A stretch of DNA of 64,000 nt, from the NCBI GenBank assembly GCA_903772945.1, contig CAICTM010000122.1:1-64000 (forward strand), given 5' to 3'. A program made the position numbers and the translations under genes. The DNA comes from Seminavis robusta (taxonomy: Eukaryota; Bacillariophyta; Bacillariophyceae; Naviculales; Naviculaceae). Shown here in pieces: positions 30,892 to 41,009 of this stretch. Position 1 is the stretch's first letter. Each line of letters begins with the position of its first letter. The notes under the pieces were generated by a model. It saw nothing but the letters and a program-made list of their open reading frames with translations. It made no database searches and was not told the DNA's origin.

Positions 30892-31564
30892 CCTAATGAA
30901 AAGAATATTTTAACTCCATCATTCACTACCAGTATCAGCATAATCAGCTCATAGGGGTTGAGAAACAGCCACTGGCAAAAGAAGGGGGTTCATCGAGGCG
31001 TGAGGGAGGAGAACGTCAAAACAGAAAACTGACAGAGGCAAAGGCTGGAAGGCAAGCAACTATAGAAGTTGCAATCAAAGCAACATAAACTGCTTCTGGG
31101 CTTGTACGTTAGTACCATATTTGGAAGTTCCCTCTTGTTGGCACCTCTGCGACATGATCCTACGGAAGAACCGAAGCTTCAATCCGAGCAATGATCCAAG
31201 CCCTTTGGCCCCCATGTTGTTCCTTAATAATTTATCTCCCCTGATCCGGGAATCTAGTCCTGAAATCCCACACTTCTTTGCCTAGCTATAGCTGGCCCTA
31301 CCAGGTACCAGCTCAGCTATTGGAGTAGCTGGCTTCTGTAGATAACCTCGCCACTCCCTACTGTACTCGAATACTGTAAACCCCTTTTGGGCATACTAGC
31401 TAGTAGTACGGCAAAGCGCCGAAAACCGAAATGATTGTTTCCGTCATCGGAAAATATATTTATTTCGCTTCGGGTTATTATAAACTAGATAGTAGCTAAT
31501 TCATACGATTTTAGCAAAAAGTGACTGAATTAAGTTTAGGGGGGTTTTAGAGTAGGGAAATTAT
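30892..31564. other. Intergenic with repeats
   Basis: It contains the right member of the diverged direct repeat (about 31030-31160) and a copy of the dispersed GGGTTTTAGAGTAGGGA repeat starting at 31541. No gene is recognised. Confidence 0.5.
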
Positions 31565-31590
31565 CTACGGAAGCCAGCCGGGGCCAGGCT
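31541..31590. repeat. Dispersed repeat, GTAGGGA...TACGGAAGCCAGC family
   Basis: TTTAGAGTAGGGAAATTATC followed by TACGGAAGCCAGC here recurs with variation at 29814-29850, 36472-36515 and 58367-58430. At 58 kb the similarity extends into GAGCCAGGCTT. The element boundaries are not known. Confidence 0.6.
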
Positions 31591-31981
31591 TAAGCAAAGA
31601 ACAGTCGAAATTCAGGACTAGGTTCTGTGGGATCAGGGGCAAGAAATTGAGGACCATTACGGGGGGCAAAGGGTTTGGCTTTGCGGGATCTTTCACAAGG
31701 GCAATTGAGATACGGGTCTGCATGAAGAACATCATTTGAGAGTAGGAAAATTGAGTTTTGGAGGCAGTAGCAGAAGCAAGGCGTTGTAAGAGAGTCTTGG
31801 CTTGAGGGGCAAGCATGCCATCCACGGAAACAACAAAGGGGTGGAAGGAAGCGCGATTGGACTCGCACGCATCTTTATATTTGGAAATTTTGTCGCGTTC
31901 TTGTTGGGTTAAAACTTTGACGGGATCTTTGTTGCGGTAAGAGGCACAGTCCAAATCAGTGACACGTACGTCAATAATAAT
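31565..31981 (-). pseudogene. Non-LTR retrotransposon C-terminal fragment
   Basis: The open stretch reads DVRVTDLDCASYRNKDPVKV, then QQERDKISKY, FHPFVVSVDGMLAPQAKTL and FFMQTRISIALVK. This order is typical of the extreme C-terminus of reverse transcriptases in non-LTR elements of algae. No RT catalytic core is present upstream; an in-frame stop precedes at about 31982-31984. It is a truncated relic on the minus strand. Confidence 0.55.
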
Positions 31982-32066
31982 TCAGTAGGTTTTAATCAGC
32001 ACAAACTGCCGAATCGCTAAAACACGAGCTTTCACTCTGTGGTAACTTTTCGGTTGTTTGACTTTT

Positions 32067-32285
32067 TCACCCCCCTTGGGAATCATCAGTGCTTGGGCTA
32101 TTGTGGTACTTATGAAATCGAGGTTTATGTCGGCATGCTCCGTATATTTCGTTGCAGGAGTTGATCAGCTTTTCTGGCGATTCTCTGGATCGTTTCAGTA
32201 TCTCGAGTCGCTCCCTGTTGCATAGGCTGCAGTGTCGTGTCCCGAAGGTCTTGACAGTGCTGATGGGGTTGCCTTGCCATAGGAT
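32067..32285 (-). pseudogene. GIY-YIG retroelement ORF, C-terminal part
   Basis: This minus-strand segment reads ILWQGNPISTVKTFGTRHC, SLCNRERLEILKRS and SCNEIYGACRHKPRFHKY to a stop at 32067. It is a Cys/His-rich tail that follows GIY-YIG domains in algal retroelements (Penelope-like or a related class). Its N-terminal half lies at 34882-35152. The two halves are separated by a 2.6-kb tandem insertion, and the junction restores frame exactly when the insert and one GAT are removed. Confidence 0.65.
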
Positions 32286-32408
32286 AGACGGTAGTTCGCA
32301 TAACAGAACATAAAAGGCTTGGTACAGAAAGTACAGCGGGACCGCTGTACCGCCATCGGCCCAACCGTACACTACCGGTATAGATCCGCTGTAGAGGAGA
32401 TAGCCAAT

Positions 32409-32462
32409 CAGAATCGTTGGATCTTTCGATGACGTCAGAATCGTTGGATCTTTCGATGACAT
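32409..32462 (+). promoter_or_regulatory. 27-bp direct repeats with CRE-like palindrome (element copy A)
   Basis: Two tandem 27-bp units (AGAATCGTTGGATCTTTCGA plus TGACGT/TGACAT) contain a TGACGTCA palindrome at 32430-32437. They are preceded by AGCCAATCA and followed by TGCATGCACATCATGCACA. The layout is repeated in copy B at 33709-33762. This resembles a promoter with bZIP/CRE sites about 350 bp before the ATG; that role is inferred. Confidence 0.5.
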
Positions 32463-32784
32463 CAGTCGTGCATGCACATCATGCACATCAGTCGCGCACA
32501 CGATCCATCTCTGTGTCAGCTCGATCAGTCTCTCGTGGTGTTGTTTTCGTGTTGTTTTCGAAAGACCGATCGAGCATGCATCCAGAGGATTTCGCCAAAG
32601 GGTTTCGAATTTGAGTGAGATAGTGAAGCAAGACAATAAAACCGAGGTCATCCCGCCCGTATTCAGTAGCCGCAGAGGTACTTCGCAGAGGTGTACTTAC
32701 TGCATTCAGTAGCCGCAGAGGTACTTCGCAGAGGTACTCACCGCAGCCGAGTATAGCCGCTTTCATCGCAATCCTCCGACGACG

Positions 32785-33555
32785 ATGAGTGCGAGTACGA
32801 AAGAGGCGCAGGCTGGTATCGACCACTACATCCGGAACCTGTACTCCAGTGGACGGTTCCCCAAGGTGGACGACAACGGCATGGTGTTCTTGGCGGCTGT
32901 TGGCAAGACAGGACGACCTCTGTGAAAGCTAGAACTCCTCTAGTGGCGGGGAAATTGGATCGGCATCTGCAGAACCATTTCCCGCAGGGAGCAGTCCACG
33001 GAGTCACATCCCCCGTTATGAGAGCCCTTGCAAGGAAGGACGAAGCTGCAGGCCAGTACCAAATTACAAGTTTCTTCAAACCCGGGAAGGTCATCGACAA
33101 GCAATGGAAGGCAAAGGAACAGTCTCTAGCAGCCATGGAATTCGAGATCCCATCTTTCACTCGAATTTTCTTCTTCATGCCTGAGATATTTGACCGCAGC
33201 ATCCTGGAAAAGCATTCAAGGTACAAGTGCATCGACCCAACGACAGGCAAAGAGACCAGTGGACTCAAGACTCCATGCCCCCATTGTGGCACCAATGAGC
33301 ATGTGTCTTGGTTGTGAGAAGTAGCCTGAAGCAAGGCCAACACAGAACAGTTGCTTGCTTCAGGGGTCGCATCCCAATCTACTGCTTTATCTACAAGTGT
33401 GACAATAATCAATGCAGTGGTGAAAGGAATCCCCTGATAGTGTGGAGAAGGTGTCAACCCACACATTCCATGGCTACAGCCCACTGGTTTACCAACTTGG
33501 TGGTTGGGCCCCAAGGGGCCCAATCTTTATGTTCAGAGCCCCCTGCGGGGGCTCA
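32785..33555 (+). pseudogene. Element copy A coding region, frameshifted
   Basis: It begins MSASTKEAQAGIDHYIRNLY and stops early (GKTGRPL) because bases are missing near 32914 compared with copy B. The neighbouring frame continues KARTPLVAGKLDRHLQNHF, FFFMPEIFDRSILEKHSRYK and the zinc-ribbon CPHCGTNEH. A further break follows near 33315, after which YCFIYKCDNNQC would close the ribbon. The N-terminal region plus zinc ribbon resembles the DUF6729-like front part of large eukaryotic DNA-transposon proteins; no transposase core is present. Confidence 0.6.
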
Positions 33556-33562
33556 ACCTTTA
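33491..33562 (+). repeat. Two consecutive GC hairpins near the 3' end of copy A
   Basis: The first is TTGGGCCCC-AA-GGGGCCCAA (9-bp perfect arms), followed by TCTTTATG. The second is GAGCCCCC-TGC-GGGGGCTC (8-bp perfect arms), followed by AACCTTTATAG. The same pair occurs in copy B at about 34793-34855. The repetition of hairpin plus CTTTAT suggests a functional 3' signal. Confidence 0.75.
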
Positions 33563-34082
33563 TAGTTAGCTTAAAAAATTTCGATAGACGGTAGTTCGCA
33601 TAACAGAACATAAAAGGCTTGGTACAGAAAGTACAGCGGGACCGCTGTACGCCATCGGCCCAACCGTACACTACCGGTATAGATCCGCTGTAGAGGAGAT
33701 TAGCCAATCAGAATCGTTGGATCTTTCGATGACGTCAGAATCGTTGGATCTTTCGATGACATCAGTCGTGCATGCACATCATGCACATCAGTCGCGCACA
33801 CGATCCATCTCTGTGTCAGCTCGATCAGTCTCTCGTGGTGTTGTTTTCGTGTTTGTTTTCGAAAGACCGATGGAGCATGATCCGCAGAGGATTTCGACCA
33901 AAGCAGAGATTTCGAATTTGAGAGATAGTGAAGCAAGAAATAAAACCGAGGTCATCCCGCCGTATTCAGTAGCCGCAGAGGACTTCGCAGAGGTGTACTA
34001 CGCATTCAGTAGCCGCAGAGGTACTTCGCAGAGGTACTCACCGCAGCGAGGATAGCCGCTTTCATCGCAATCTCCGACGACG

Positions 34083-34882
34083 ATGAGTGCGAGTACGAAA
34101 GAGGCGCAGGCTGGTATCGACCACTACATCCGGAACCTGTACTCCAGTGGACGGTTCCCCAAGGTGGACGACAACGGCATGGTGTTCTTGGCGGCTGTTG
34201 GCAAGACAGGACATGCCTCTGTGAAAGCTAGAACTCCTCTAGTGGCGGGGAAATTGGATCGGCATCTGCAGAACCATTTCCCGCAGGGAGCAGTCCACGG
34301 AGTCACATCCCCCGTTATGAGAGCCCTTGCAAGGAAGGACGAAGCTGCAGGCCAGTACCAAATTACAAGTTTCTTCAAACCGGGAAGGTCATCGACAAGC
34401 AATGGAAGGCAAAGGAACAGTCTCTAGCAGCCATGGAATTCGAGATCCCATCTTTCACTCGAATTTTCTTCTTCATGCCTGAGATATTTGACCGCAGCAT
34501 CCTGGAAAAGCATTCAAGGTACAAGTTCATGACCCAAACAGGCAAAAGAAGGACTCAAGACTCCATGCCCCATTGTGGCACCAATGAGCATGTGTCTTTG
34601 GTTGTGAGAAGTAGCCTGAAGCAAGGCCAACACAGAACAGTTGCTTGCTTCAGGGGTCGCATCCCAATCTACTGCTTTATCTACAAGTGTGACAATAATC
34701 AATGCAGTGGTGGAAAGGAATCCCCTGATAGTGTGGAGAAGGTGTCAACCCACACATTCCATGGCTACAGCCCACTGGTTTACCAACTTGGTGGTTGGGC
34801 CCCAAGGGGCCCAATCTTTATGGTTCAGAGCCCCCTGCGGGGGCTCAACCTTTATAGTATTAGCTTAAAATTTTTTCGATAG
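34083..34882 (+). pseudogene. Element copy B coding region, frameshifted
   Basis: The first frame (34083-34427) runs MSASTKEAQAGIDHYIRNLY through KARTPLVAGK to FFKPGRSSTSN, leaving the shared frame at a missing C near 34381 (copy A has one more C). The remainder is open from about 34433 to 34882 with FFFMPEIFDRS, the zinc ribbon MPHCGTNEH...YKCDNNQC and a stop just at the element end. Copies A and B are broken at different places, so the ancestral element encoded a longer protein. Confidence 0.6.
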
Positions 34883-35152
34883 ATGCTAATTTCGATGCTG
34901 TTCCTTTGAATGTCGCCGTTAAGTCGGAATGGTGAAGGAGCTGCGAAGTTTTGGAATTCGTTGGCGAAGTGTCTTGCGTATGAATCTGACTTGCGTTTTC
35001 CGTAGAGGAGACGCATGACGTCGGTGAAGTGTTGGTATGTTCGTTCTTTGACGTTTTGTTGGGTTGCCCCAACGTATTCCTTGCCCGAGTTAATGCATTT
35101 GATGCAGTATATGGCCAGTTTATTTCTACAGCTGTCGTCAAATCAGCATTGG
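34882..35152 (-). pseudogene. GIY-YIG retroelement ORF, N-terminal part
   Basis: On the minus strand the correct frame reads CRNKLAIYCIKC, GKEYVGATQQNVKERTYQHF, YARHFANEFQNF and NSIEIS up to the insertion site. It contains the GIY-YIG signatures (IYC...YVGAT, Arg and His on the following helix). The 158-codon frame on the same strand is a different, non-homologous frame. Upstream of CRNK an in-frame stop ends the open stretch, so the polymerase part is lost. It forms a single ORF with 32285-32067 once the insert is removed. Confidence 0.65.
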
Positions 35153-35440
35153 CCGTCTTTCTTGTTTCTTGACTAGCTAACCGTTTGATTGATTTATAAG
35201 TCACATTTTTAATGATAATGGGGTGACGATGGTTTCTGTCCTTGCAAGATTGCAAGATCGGCCACTGGTTGGAGTACCACCAACTTTGTGGAAGCTTCGC
35301 GTCGACAGTTGAATGAGCAAAACTTGGCGACAGCATTACTCCAGTTTAGTCTATTGAAAATGAAGCCGTTGGCAAAGCAACGAACAGAAGTACAAGTAAT
35401 GGCCAGCCAGCCGAGACAAAGTGGGCATCAACACTCAACA

Positions 35441-35836
35441 ATGCTTGCTTGGATCAAGCGTCGGAGACCAAAGAGGAAGGCGAAGAAAGATGACGTTCAC
35501 AAGAATGAGGATTCATTAAGGGAGGACGACCACAACTTTGAGATTCAGGGCAGAGAGTCATCCACTGATGCTACCTTTAGTGCTTCCCCCCCTTGCAATG
35601 CTTCTCCGCAGAGCTCGCCGAGGAAAGTCTCGTCTCAAGACAAGCACCGAAGATCACTTGAGCTGACTGGCGGGGACTTTGATACCCTCCTTGTTCGGTC
35701 CCGTGGCTGGGTCTATGATCCTGCTGATAGCGAGACAAAACCACACCATGAACGACAACATAACAGAGCCATGGTCGGAAAGGAATATGACAAGTACATC
35801 TTTGCTCCCCCGGAGCCAATTGACGGCAGTTGTTGA
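35441..35836 (+). CDS. Unrecognised small basic protein, family member 2
   Basis: The 131-residue paralog of the 28899 gene starts MLAWIKRRRPKRKAK and ends with DFDTLLVRSRGWVYDPADS, HHERQHNRAM and EYDKYIFAPPEP. The central Ser-rich region (SSTDATFSASPPCNASPQSS) has diverged in sequence but keeps the RKVSSQDK motif. The two genes are about 6.5 kb apart in the same orientation, with the transposon nest and plastid gene between them. An upstream Met at 35288 is in frame but lies outside the shared region. Function is unknown. Confidence 0.65.
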   Translation: MLAWIKRRRPKRKAKKDDVHKNEDSLREDDHNFEIQGRESSTDATFSASPPCNASPQSSPRKVSSQDKHRRSLELTGGDFDTLLVRSRGWVYDPADSETKPHHERQHNRAMVGKEYDKYIFAPPEPIDGSC

Positions 35837-36868
35837 AACCAGGTGGTATGATGAGGGCTGAGCGCAAGAGCCAGACCACATTGAAGTGGGGAGCTGGTCT
35901 GGCTTAGGGCGGTGATTGACTTCATCAGGGCGGCAAGGGAGGGACTTGCTAACATTGGTACATGTAGATGCACCGTAACGATAGATCAAGCTACTTTCAA
36001 ACATCAAACGACAAATTAAGATTCTGATTGTTGGGGGCAAACAGGCCGTGCAAGCGACCTGCATATGTTGCCTAACCGTTTGCTTTACGATAGAGGTGCC
36101 CAACTAATCAAGCGTCCAATACACCGCAGTTGCTTTTGCTCCAGTTAGCATGCCGATAGCTAAGCTGCTGGGTTGTAGCCCTCTTTTTATTAAGAACCCC
36201 ACGTCATTTGACTTGTCTGGCTTGTCCAGGGCAACTGGCGGCCAGTTGGTTGTTAGATGTTGAGTCTATGGGTGTTCCAGGTGTTGCTTCCTCGGAAGAG
36301 TCTATTCTAGCTAGTGGAGTCCTGTTGGGCAGCACACTGGCTTTGCTGTCTAGAATATCCAATCACGCATCAGAACTCTCGAGAACCTTGGCTTCTCTAG
36401 CTAGCTCATCGCTCTAGCTAGCTATATATTCGTAGGGCCAAACAAACAGCTACCACATTCGCAGCTCATTTTGGGTTTAGAGTAGGGAAGTTACATGTTT
36501 CTACAGAAGCCTTAGGCAAAGAAGAAGCGGAACTGGAAGCATGGCAGTGTAATTTTATGTTTGCGTTGCTTCTCTTTTTCTTTCCTCTTCCCCTTCCATC
36601 TATTCTCTTTGTACAGTAGTGGGCCACCGGCTTGTCTATTGTCGAGTGTGTGGCTAGAGGGGGTACGGTAGAAGCTCTACTATTAGCTCTACTAACTAGT
36701 GGTAGGCATGCCGGGAGGTGGCAGGGCTCCACCGCATGAGGCATGTTGATTAAGGAACCCAAGACGGTACCAGCATACCGCTCCTTCTCGCATCATCGGT
36801 TCTGTGTTCTCGCTGGCTACCTGATGTGGGCATTTGCTGCCTGGTCATGGCATCAGTGTCGGTTGTCT
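35837..36868. other. Intergenic with dispersed repeat
   Basis: No gene is recognised. A copy of the GTAGGGA...ACAGAAGCC repeat is at 36472-36515. CTAGCTAGCTA-type runs occur near 36411-36425. Confidence 0.4.
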
Positions 36869-39800
36869 CTATACCTCAAGCTCAGCAATAATTCCAGGCG
36901 GAAGGTGACTGGAAGTAGTTTGAGCCTGCTTCGGTATTGATCCAACATTGAAACGTTCGGACTCGGTGCCCATGCCAGCTGGTGCGTCAAACTCTGCAAA
37001 GCTCTCGCCAGTTTGGTCCAACGAGGACATAAATGATGATCTTGTTCCCGTGCTCTTGCTGCTTTTTACAGCCACCCAGTACGTCGTCATCAAACCCTTG
37101 CCTTTTGCCTCAACCTTGTCTTCCCGCTCCGTCAACCAATCTTGATGGCCATGACGAATCAGCTCATCTGCTGTGGATTGAGATACCTGAATCTTTCCAG
37201 GAACTCCATTGCTTTCCATTCGAGATGCGGTGTTGATTGAATCTCCAAAAAGCTATGGGAATTGTTACAAGGTCAATTACCCGCTGTAGTTATATGTGCG
37301 ATGGGAAACATAACACAGCTGCTACCTACCTGGAAACGGCCTTTATCTCCACGCAATATTCCACCTGTTATTGGACCCTTTGGGCATTGGAAGACGAAAG
37401 AACAAAAGAACATAAGCTCCGTCCCTCTCTGGCACGTGTGAACAGGCACTGCCAAGGCTGTTGTCTAAAACAAACGTACCGAATGCATCCCTACTCTCAG
37501 TTTAAGGTTGGCGGTATCTGCACCAAGTCGGTCAGCGAGTTTGTATGCAACAAGTTGTCCCATTCTCACCTGGCATGCTGCCGCAAACTTTGCCATCCGT
37601 GGTGCATGGTCCTCTTGAGGGTTAGGGACTCCTGGAAAGAAGAATGCGAAGAAAGGCAACGAGAAGGCAACAATCAATTGTATAGGTGAGCATCGTCCCT
37701 CCTCAAGCCCTCTTTTGCCCAAACTCTTAGCCTATACCTGTGACTCCCACCCAGCAATCACCAATCTACACCAACACAAGAACAGTGCATTCCAAAAGCA
37801 GTGAGCCTTGGGCGGTCATGATACATGCTTGCCGATGCGGCGACAACGATTTCTAGATTCAGGACTTACTGTCTCAATCTTATACACGCCACGCTTCCAC
37901 GCAATGCGGTCAAAGCTCTGATAAAGTGTTTCCAACAATTCAAACACATCGGAAGGAGTACGAGTGGAACTCCACTTGGTAAATCCCGCCAGATCCATGA
38001 GGAGAATAGTTGCGGATTCGTAGAGAGTAGCAATTGCCTTATTGCTTCCTACTTGAATTCCTGCTTCACCTGGATTCTTCCACTTTCTCCTTTCAGCATT
38101 GCCTTGGGGTTCGTCTTCAAACAGACGTTCTCTGACTTGCTCTGGGTATAGGGTGGAAATAAGAGCGCGGGATTCCACAGCTTTCTTCATCACAACCTGC
38201 TGTCGCCGGGCGACAAGACAGTCAAACACAACCAGCACAAAGATTGTGAACAAAAAGACAGAGGCCATAATGGAAGCATACACGGCCGGCTTGTTAGTGA
38301 TGTACTGGCTCTCAAGTTGTTCCGTGGGATAAATGTACAGGACGTATTCCCCGAAATCGACTTCCACAGTGTCATATGCTCGGTCCCTGGGGCTGTGTTG
38401 GACCTGCAAGGTTTCTCCCATGTTTTGGAAGACAAACATGTCATCATACTTGGAGGCATGGGGGTCTTGGATCCCCAGGTAGGTTGCTTTTGGACCTTCT
38501 ATGAGGTAGCTGAAGGGATCACTTTGTTTGCTCTTGATTACAGCAATGAAGCCTCCAAGATTTTCGGGAACAATCTTCTCAAAGTTTAGCCGCCACATCA
38601 GGGGCGACATCAAGAATCCAGCCACAGTCCTGTTTGCCCCAAACGAATCGAACACAGGGTAAATCAGATCAGTTGTGGTATCTCCCAAGAAGAATTGCAA
38701 TTCGTGTCTGTATTGTCCACGTTGGACGTAATCATTCTGCTTTCTAATTGGGACTAATTCCTTGAGTGTGATGTTGCTCGGATCGCGGACACCACTTGCA
38801 GGACCGAGCGCCGCATGTTGAGTTTCGAGCACAGAGAGCATTGAATCTCTAGAACTGCCACGGGACAAGATATCACCATTCAATAGGAATTCCAAAGGAA
38901 TGATGGGGGACATCTATTGCAATGGCAAGATGGGACGGGGATTTTCAGCGTCCATGCGTAATGCGTACAATGCAATACATGTACAAAGAACACTTACCTG
39001 CCAGAACGGAGCATACGGTCCACTTTCTGGTGGCTTGGGAATCGACGGTGGAGGGCCGCTCTTTGGTGGAGGTCCCAGGCCAAAAATCTGCCTTGTGTAG
39101 CCCGGCAGCTTGGGTGGTCCTTCCTCCCCAGCTGGTGGGGCTTCTTCTAGGGACCTCTGTGGCGGCTGCTGTCCATCCTCCGATGGCTCTTCATTTTTGG
39201 ATCTGTCTGAACCTGGAGCGTCCTTGATCACGGCTTCCTCCAACCCATAGTACTGATTCTGCATATCCATGAACTTGATTTCCTCCTCCCACTGCTCTTG
39301 CTGCCATTGCTTGTGGTTGAAGGCGTAATCTTCCCAGCCAAGTCGATTTTCATCGGTCACCTGCGAGATATCACAATGTAAGACATTCATTCCGCCACAA
39401 CCATGCAGCCGATTTCCTTTAAAAGTTTAGTTTTGCCAAACCCTTCCATTCGCACTTACCAAGGGAGCATACTCCACGTTGATGGTATCTGGGCAGACGG
39501 AGAGATACATATGATATCGTTAGGATGAATTGAACGTCTTTTCTAGCCCAGCAAGAACAATATCCTCGTTTACAAACCTGCTTGTACCCTCGTTTGGCCA
39601 GCCAGCATGATCCAGTTATCAATGGTCACGTTGGGAAAGGTCAGGCCGTTACTGAAAGGAAGAAAAAGTCGTAAGAATGAGACCCAAGGAAATCCATTTG
39701 ATCTTCCATTCCCCACATACCTCAATGCGTAATTCGTGATAGTGGCAGAGAGCCCTCCAACGGCAACAATCTTGCGATCTACCGAATCAATGAATGACTC

Positions 39801-40091
39801 TGCCAACTTGTTGCCGTAGATTTCAAACACAGTCCGAAAGTCGTTTTCCTGTTCATTTTTGGTGTAGAAGTAAACCAGCAATGTCACGGCAATTGCCGTG
39901 AAAACGACAACACAGTAGACAGCAACACGAACATAAGAGACGGCTTTCTCCTCATGTCGTTGCAGCAGCTTGTTCTTTTCCTCAGCTTCCTGCAGCTGAC
40001 GAGCTGTGGGCTTGCCCTCATCACAGCTCAAGTCATCGCCCTCACTCTCGTCACCCATGATGCTGGGGTCTTCTTCTTCGACGGCTGCCAT
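36869..40091 (-). CDS. Membrane class III nucleotide cyclase, nine exons
   Basis: Nine GT-AG-bounded exons keep frame: 40091-39721, 39651-39578, 39488-39460, 39360-38998, 38913-37870, 37765-37738, 37631-37480, 37377-37330 and 37252-36869, giving 830 residues. One membrane segment is near residue 55 (VAVYCVVVFTAIAVTLLVYF) and another near 491-513 (SIMASVFLFTIFVLVVFDCL), enclosing a roughly 415-residue extracellular region with a Pro-rich stretch. The cytosolic catalytic domain has metal-binding Asp586 (LLMDLAGFTKW) and Asp630 (ETIGDCWVGV), then LFGDSINTASRMES. Base-selecting positions are Glu626 (guanylate-cyclase-like) and Gln703 just before LFGD, so ATP versus GTP preference is unclear. Exon 6 is only 28 nt but carries the second metal Asp. 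This is a receptor-like cGMP/cAMP producer; the ligand is unknown. Confidence 0.85.
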
Positions 40092-40598
40092 GGTTCGAGC
40101 ACACTATCTCTTGGCCTCTTCAATTGATCAATCTCTTTTAAAAATCCTGTGTTGTTGGAACTAGAGAAATCAGGACCACAAATGCACGAGCTATGAGTTT
40201 TGTGCCACGAACAACAAAGTAAAAGAATAAAATGAAGTGCCAGATAGCAGTGTGGCGAGGACTTGTGCTGGTACGGGTACCCGTAGCGGTAGTCGCCAAA
40301 CAGTCATAAAAAACGCTACCTCCACATACGTTACGTGCACCGTGGCACCATGAGAAGGCGACGGAGTACCGGTGAGAAAATGACTGCATTATTTGGAGAA
40401 AACCTTAATTTGGAATTAACACCCTCTTTCCCAAGCAAGTTCAAGCTCTTAATGCTTTTCGGACTTTTGGAGTAATGGTATTATTAATTAAAGAATGGTA
40501 CCAGCTGCTTTGGACAAGATAAGTCCAAAGCACGTACGATTGGACAAGTAGTCTAAAATAAATGACGTCATAATGACTTACTAGTATCCGATAGATGC
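40092..40598. other. Intergenic before the hAT element
   Basis: No gene is recognised. It probably includes the cyclase promoter. Confidence 0.4.
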
Positions 40599-40617
40599 AA
40601 TGGGATTCACAGGGCGT

Positions 40618-40880
40618 GCTACTCACAGGGAGTACCCGCGGTGAGTACCGGAGTTGAGTACGTGTATTGAGTACTGAGTATACTCACTACCCGTACTCAC
40701 AGCATCCCCAAAATCGTGAGTAGTACTCACTACCCGTACTCACGGATCGCTGGACCTGAGTACTTTGTGAGTATTTCGATGGGTACTCGGTGAGTATTTT
40801 CGATCGATACTCACACGAGTACTCGCGAGTACCCGTGAGTACTCGGTGAGTACTCGGTGAGTACTCGATGGGTACTTTCG
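40618..40880. repeat. Left subterminal GTGAGTAC array of the hAT element
   Basis: More than a dozen GTGAGTACTCG/GTACTCAC/GAGTACCCG words occur in alternating orientation. The matching right array is at about 43938-44115, where a roughly 50-bp unit containing CTCTAGAAACGTGAGTACTA is duplicated. Confidence 0.8.
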
Positions 40881-41009
40881 CTCGCGAAACAGCAGGAAAG
40901 ATCATTATTTTCCCACATGGACCCAAATTGAAGGAGGAAAGCACTGTTTGACTACTGTTTGACTACTGTTTGACTGTTTGTTCTGTTCCAAGCCACTGTT
41001 GTGTTCACC

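Larger units (their letters stand above)
32283..34884. mobile_element. Unclassified ~1.3-kb element, two tandem copies, flanked by GAT
   Basis: Copy A (32286-33595) and copy B (33596-34881) are nearly identical apart from scattered single-base indels. Each starts AGACGGTAGTTCGC and ends TTCGATA after TTAGCTTAAAA. The array is bracketed by GAT at 32283-32285 and 34882-34884. Removing the array plus one GAT joins the flanks into one continuous GIY-YIG retroelement frame, so GAT is a 3-bp target duplication. No terminal inverted repeats are visible. Each copy contains a promoter-like region with 27-bp direct repeats, a coding region with a zinc-ribbon motif, and two GC-rich hairpins before the 3' end. 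The class is not recognised. Confidence 0.7.

Noticed and set aside
32738-33523. 261-codon minus-strand frame across element copy A
   Set aside because: It is the reverse of a region whose plus strand shows the repeated coding motifs and zinc ribbon; no domain is readable on the minus strand.
32283-34884. Tyrosine-recombinase (crypton-like) integration at GATAGA instead of a 3-bp duplication
   Set aside because: GATAGA or its GATA part occurs at all three junctions, but collapsing to one GATAGA would leave the host ORF out of frame, while one GAT restores it exactly. Kept only as an alternative mechanism.
34860-35336. 158-codon minus-strand frame
   Set aside because: It overlaps the GIY-YIG relic but in the wrong frame; the homologous reading (YCIKC...YVGAT) is in a neighbouring frame.
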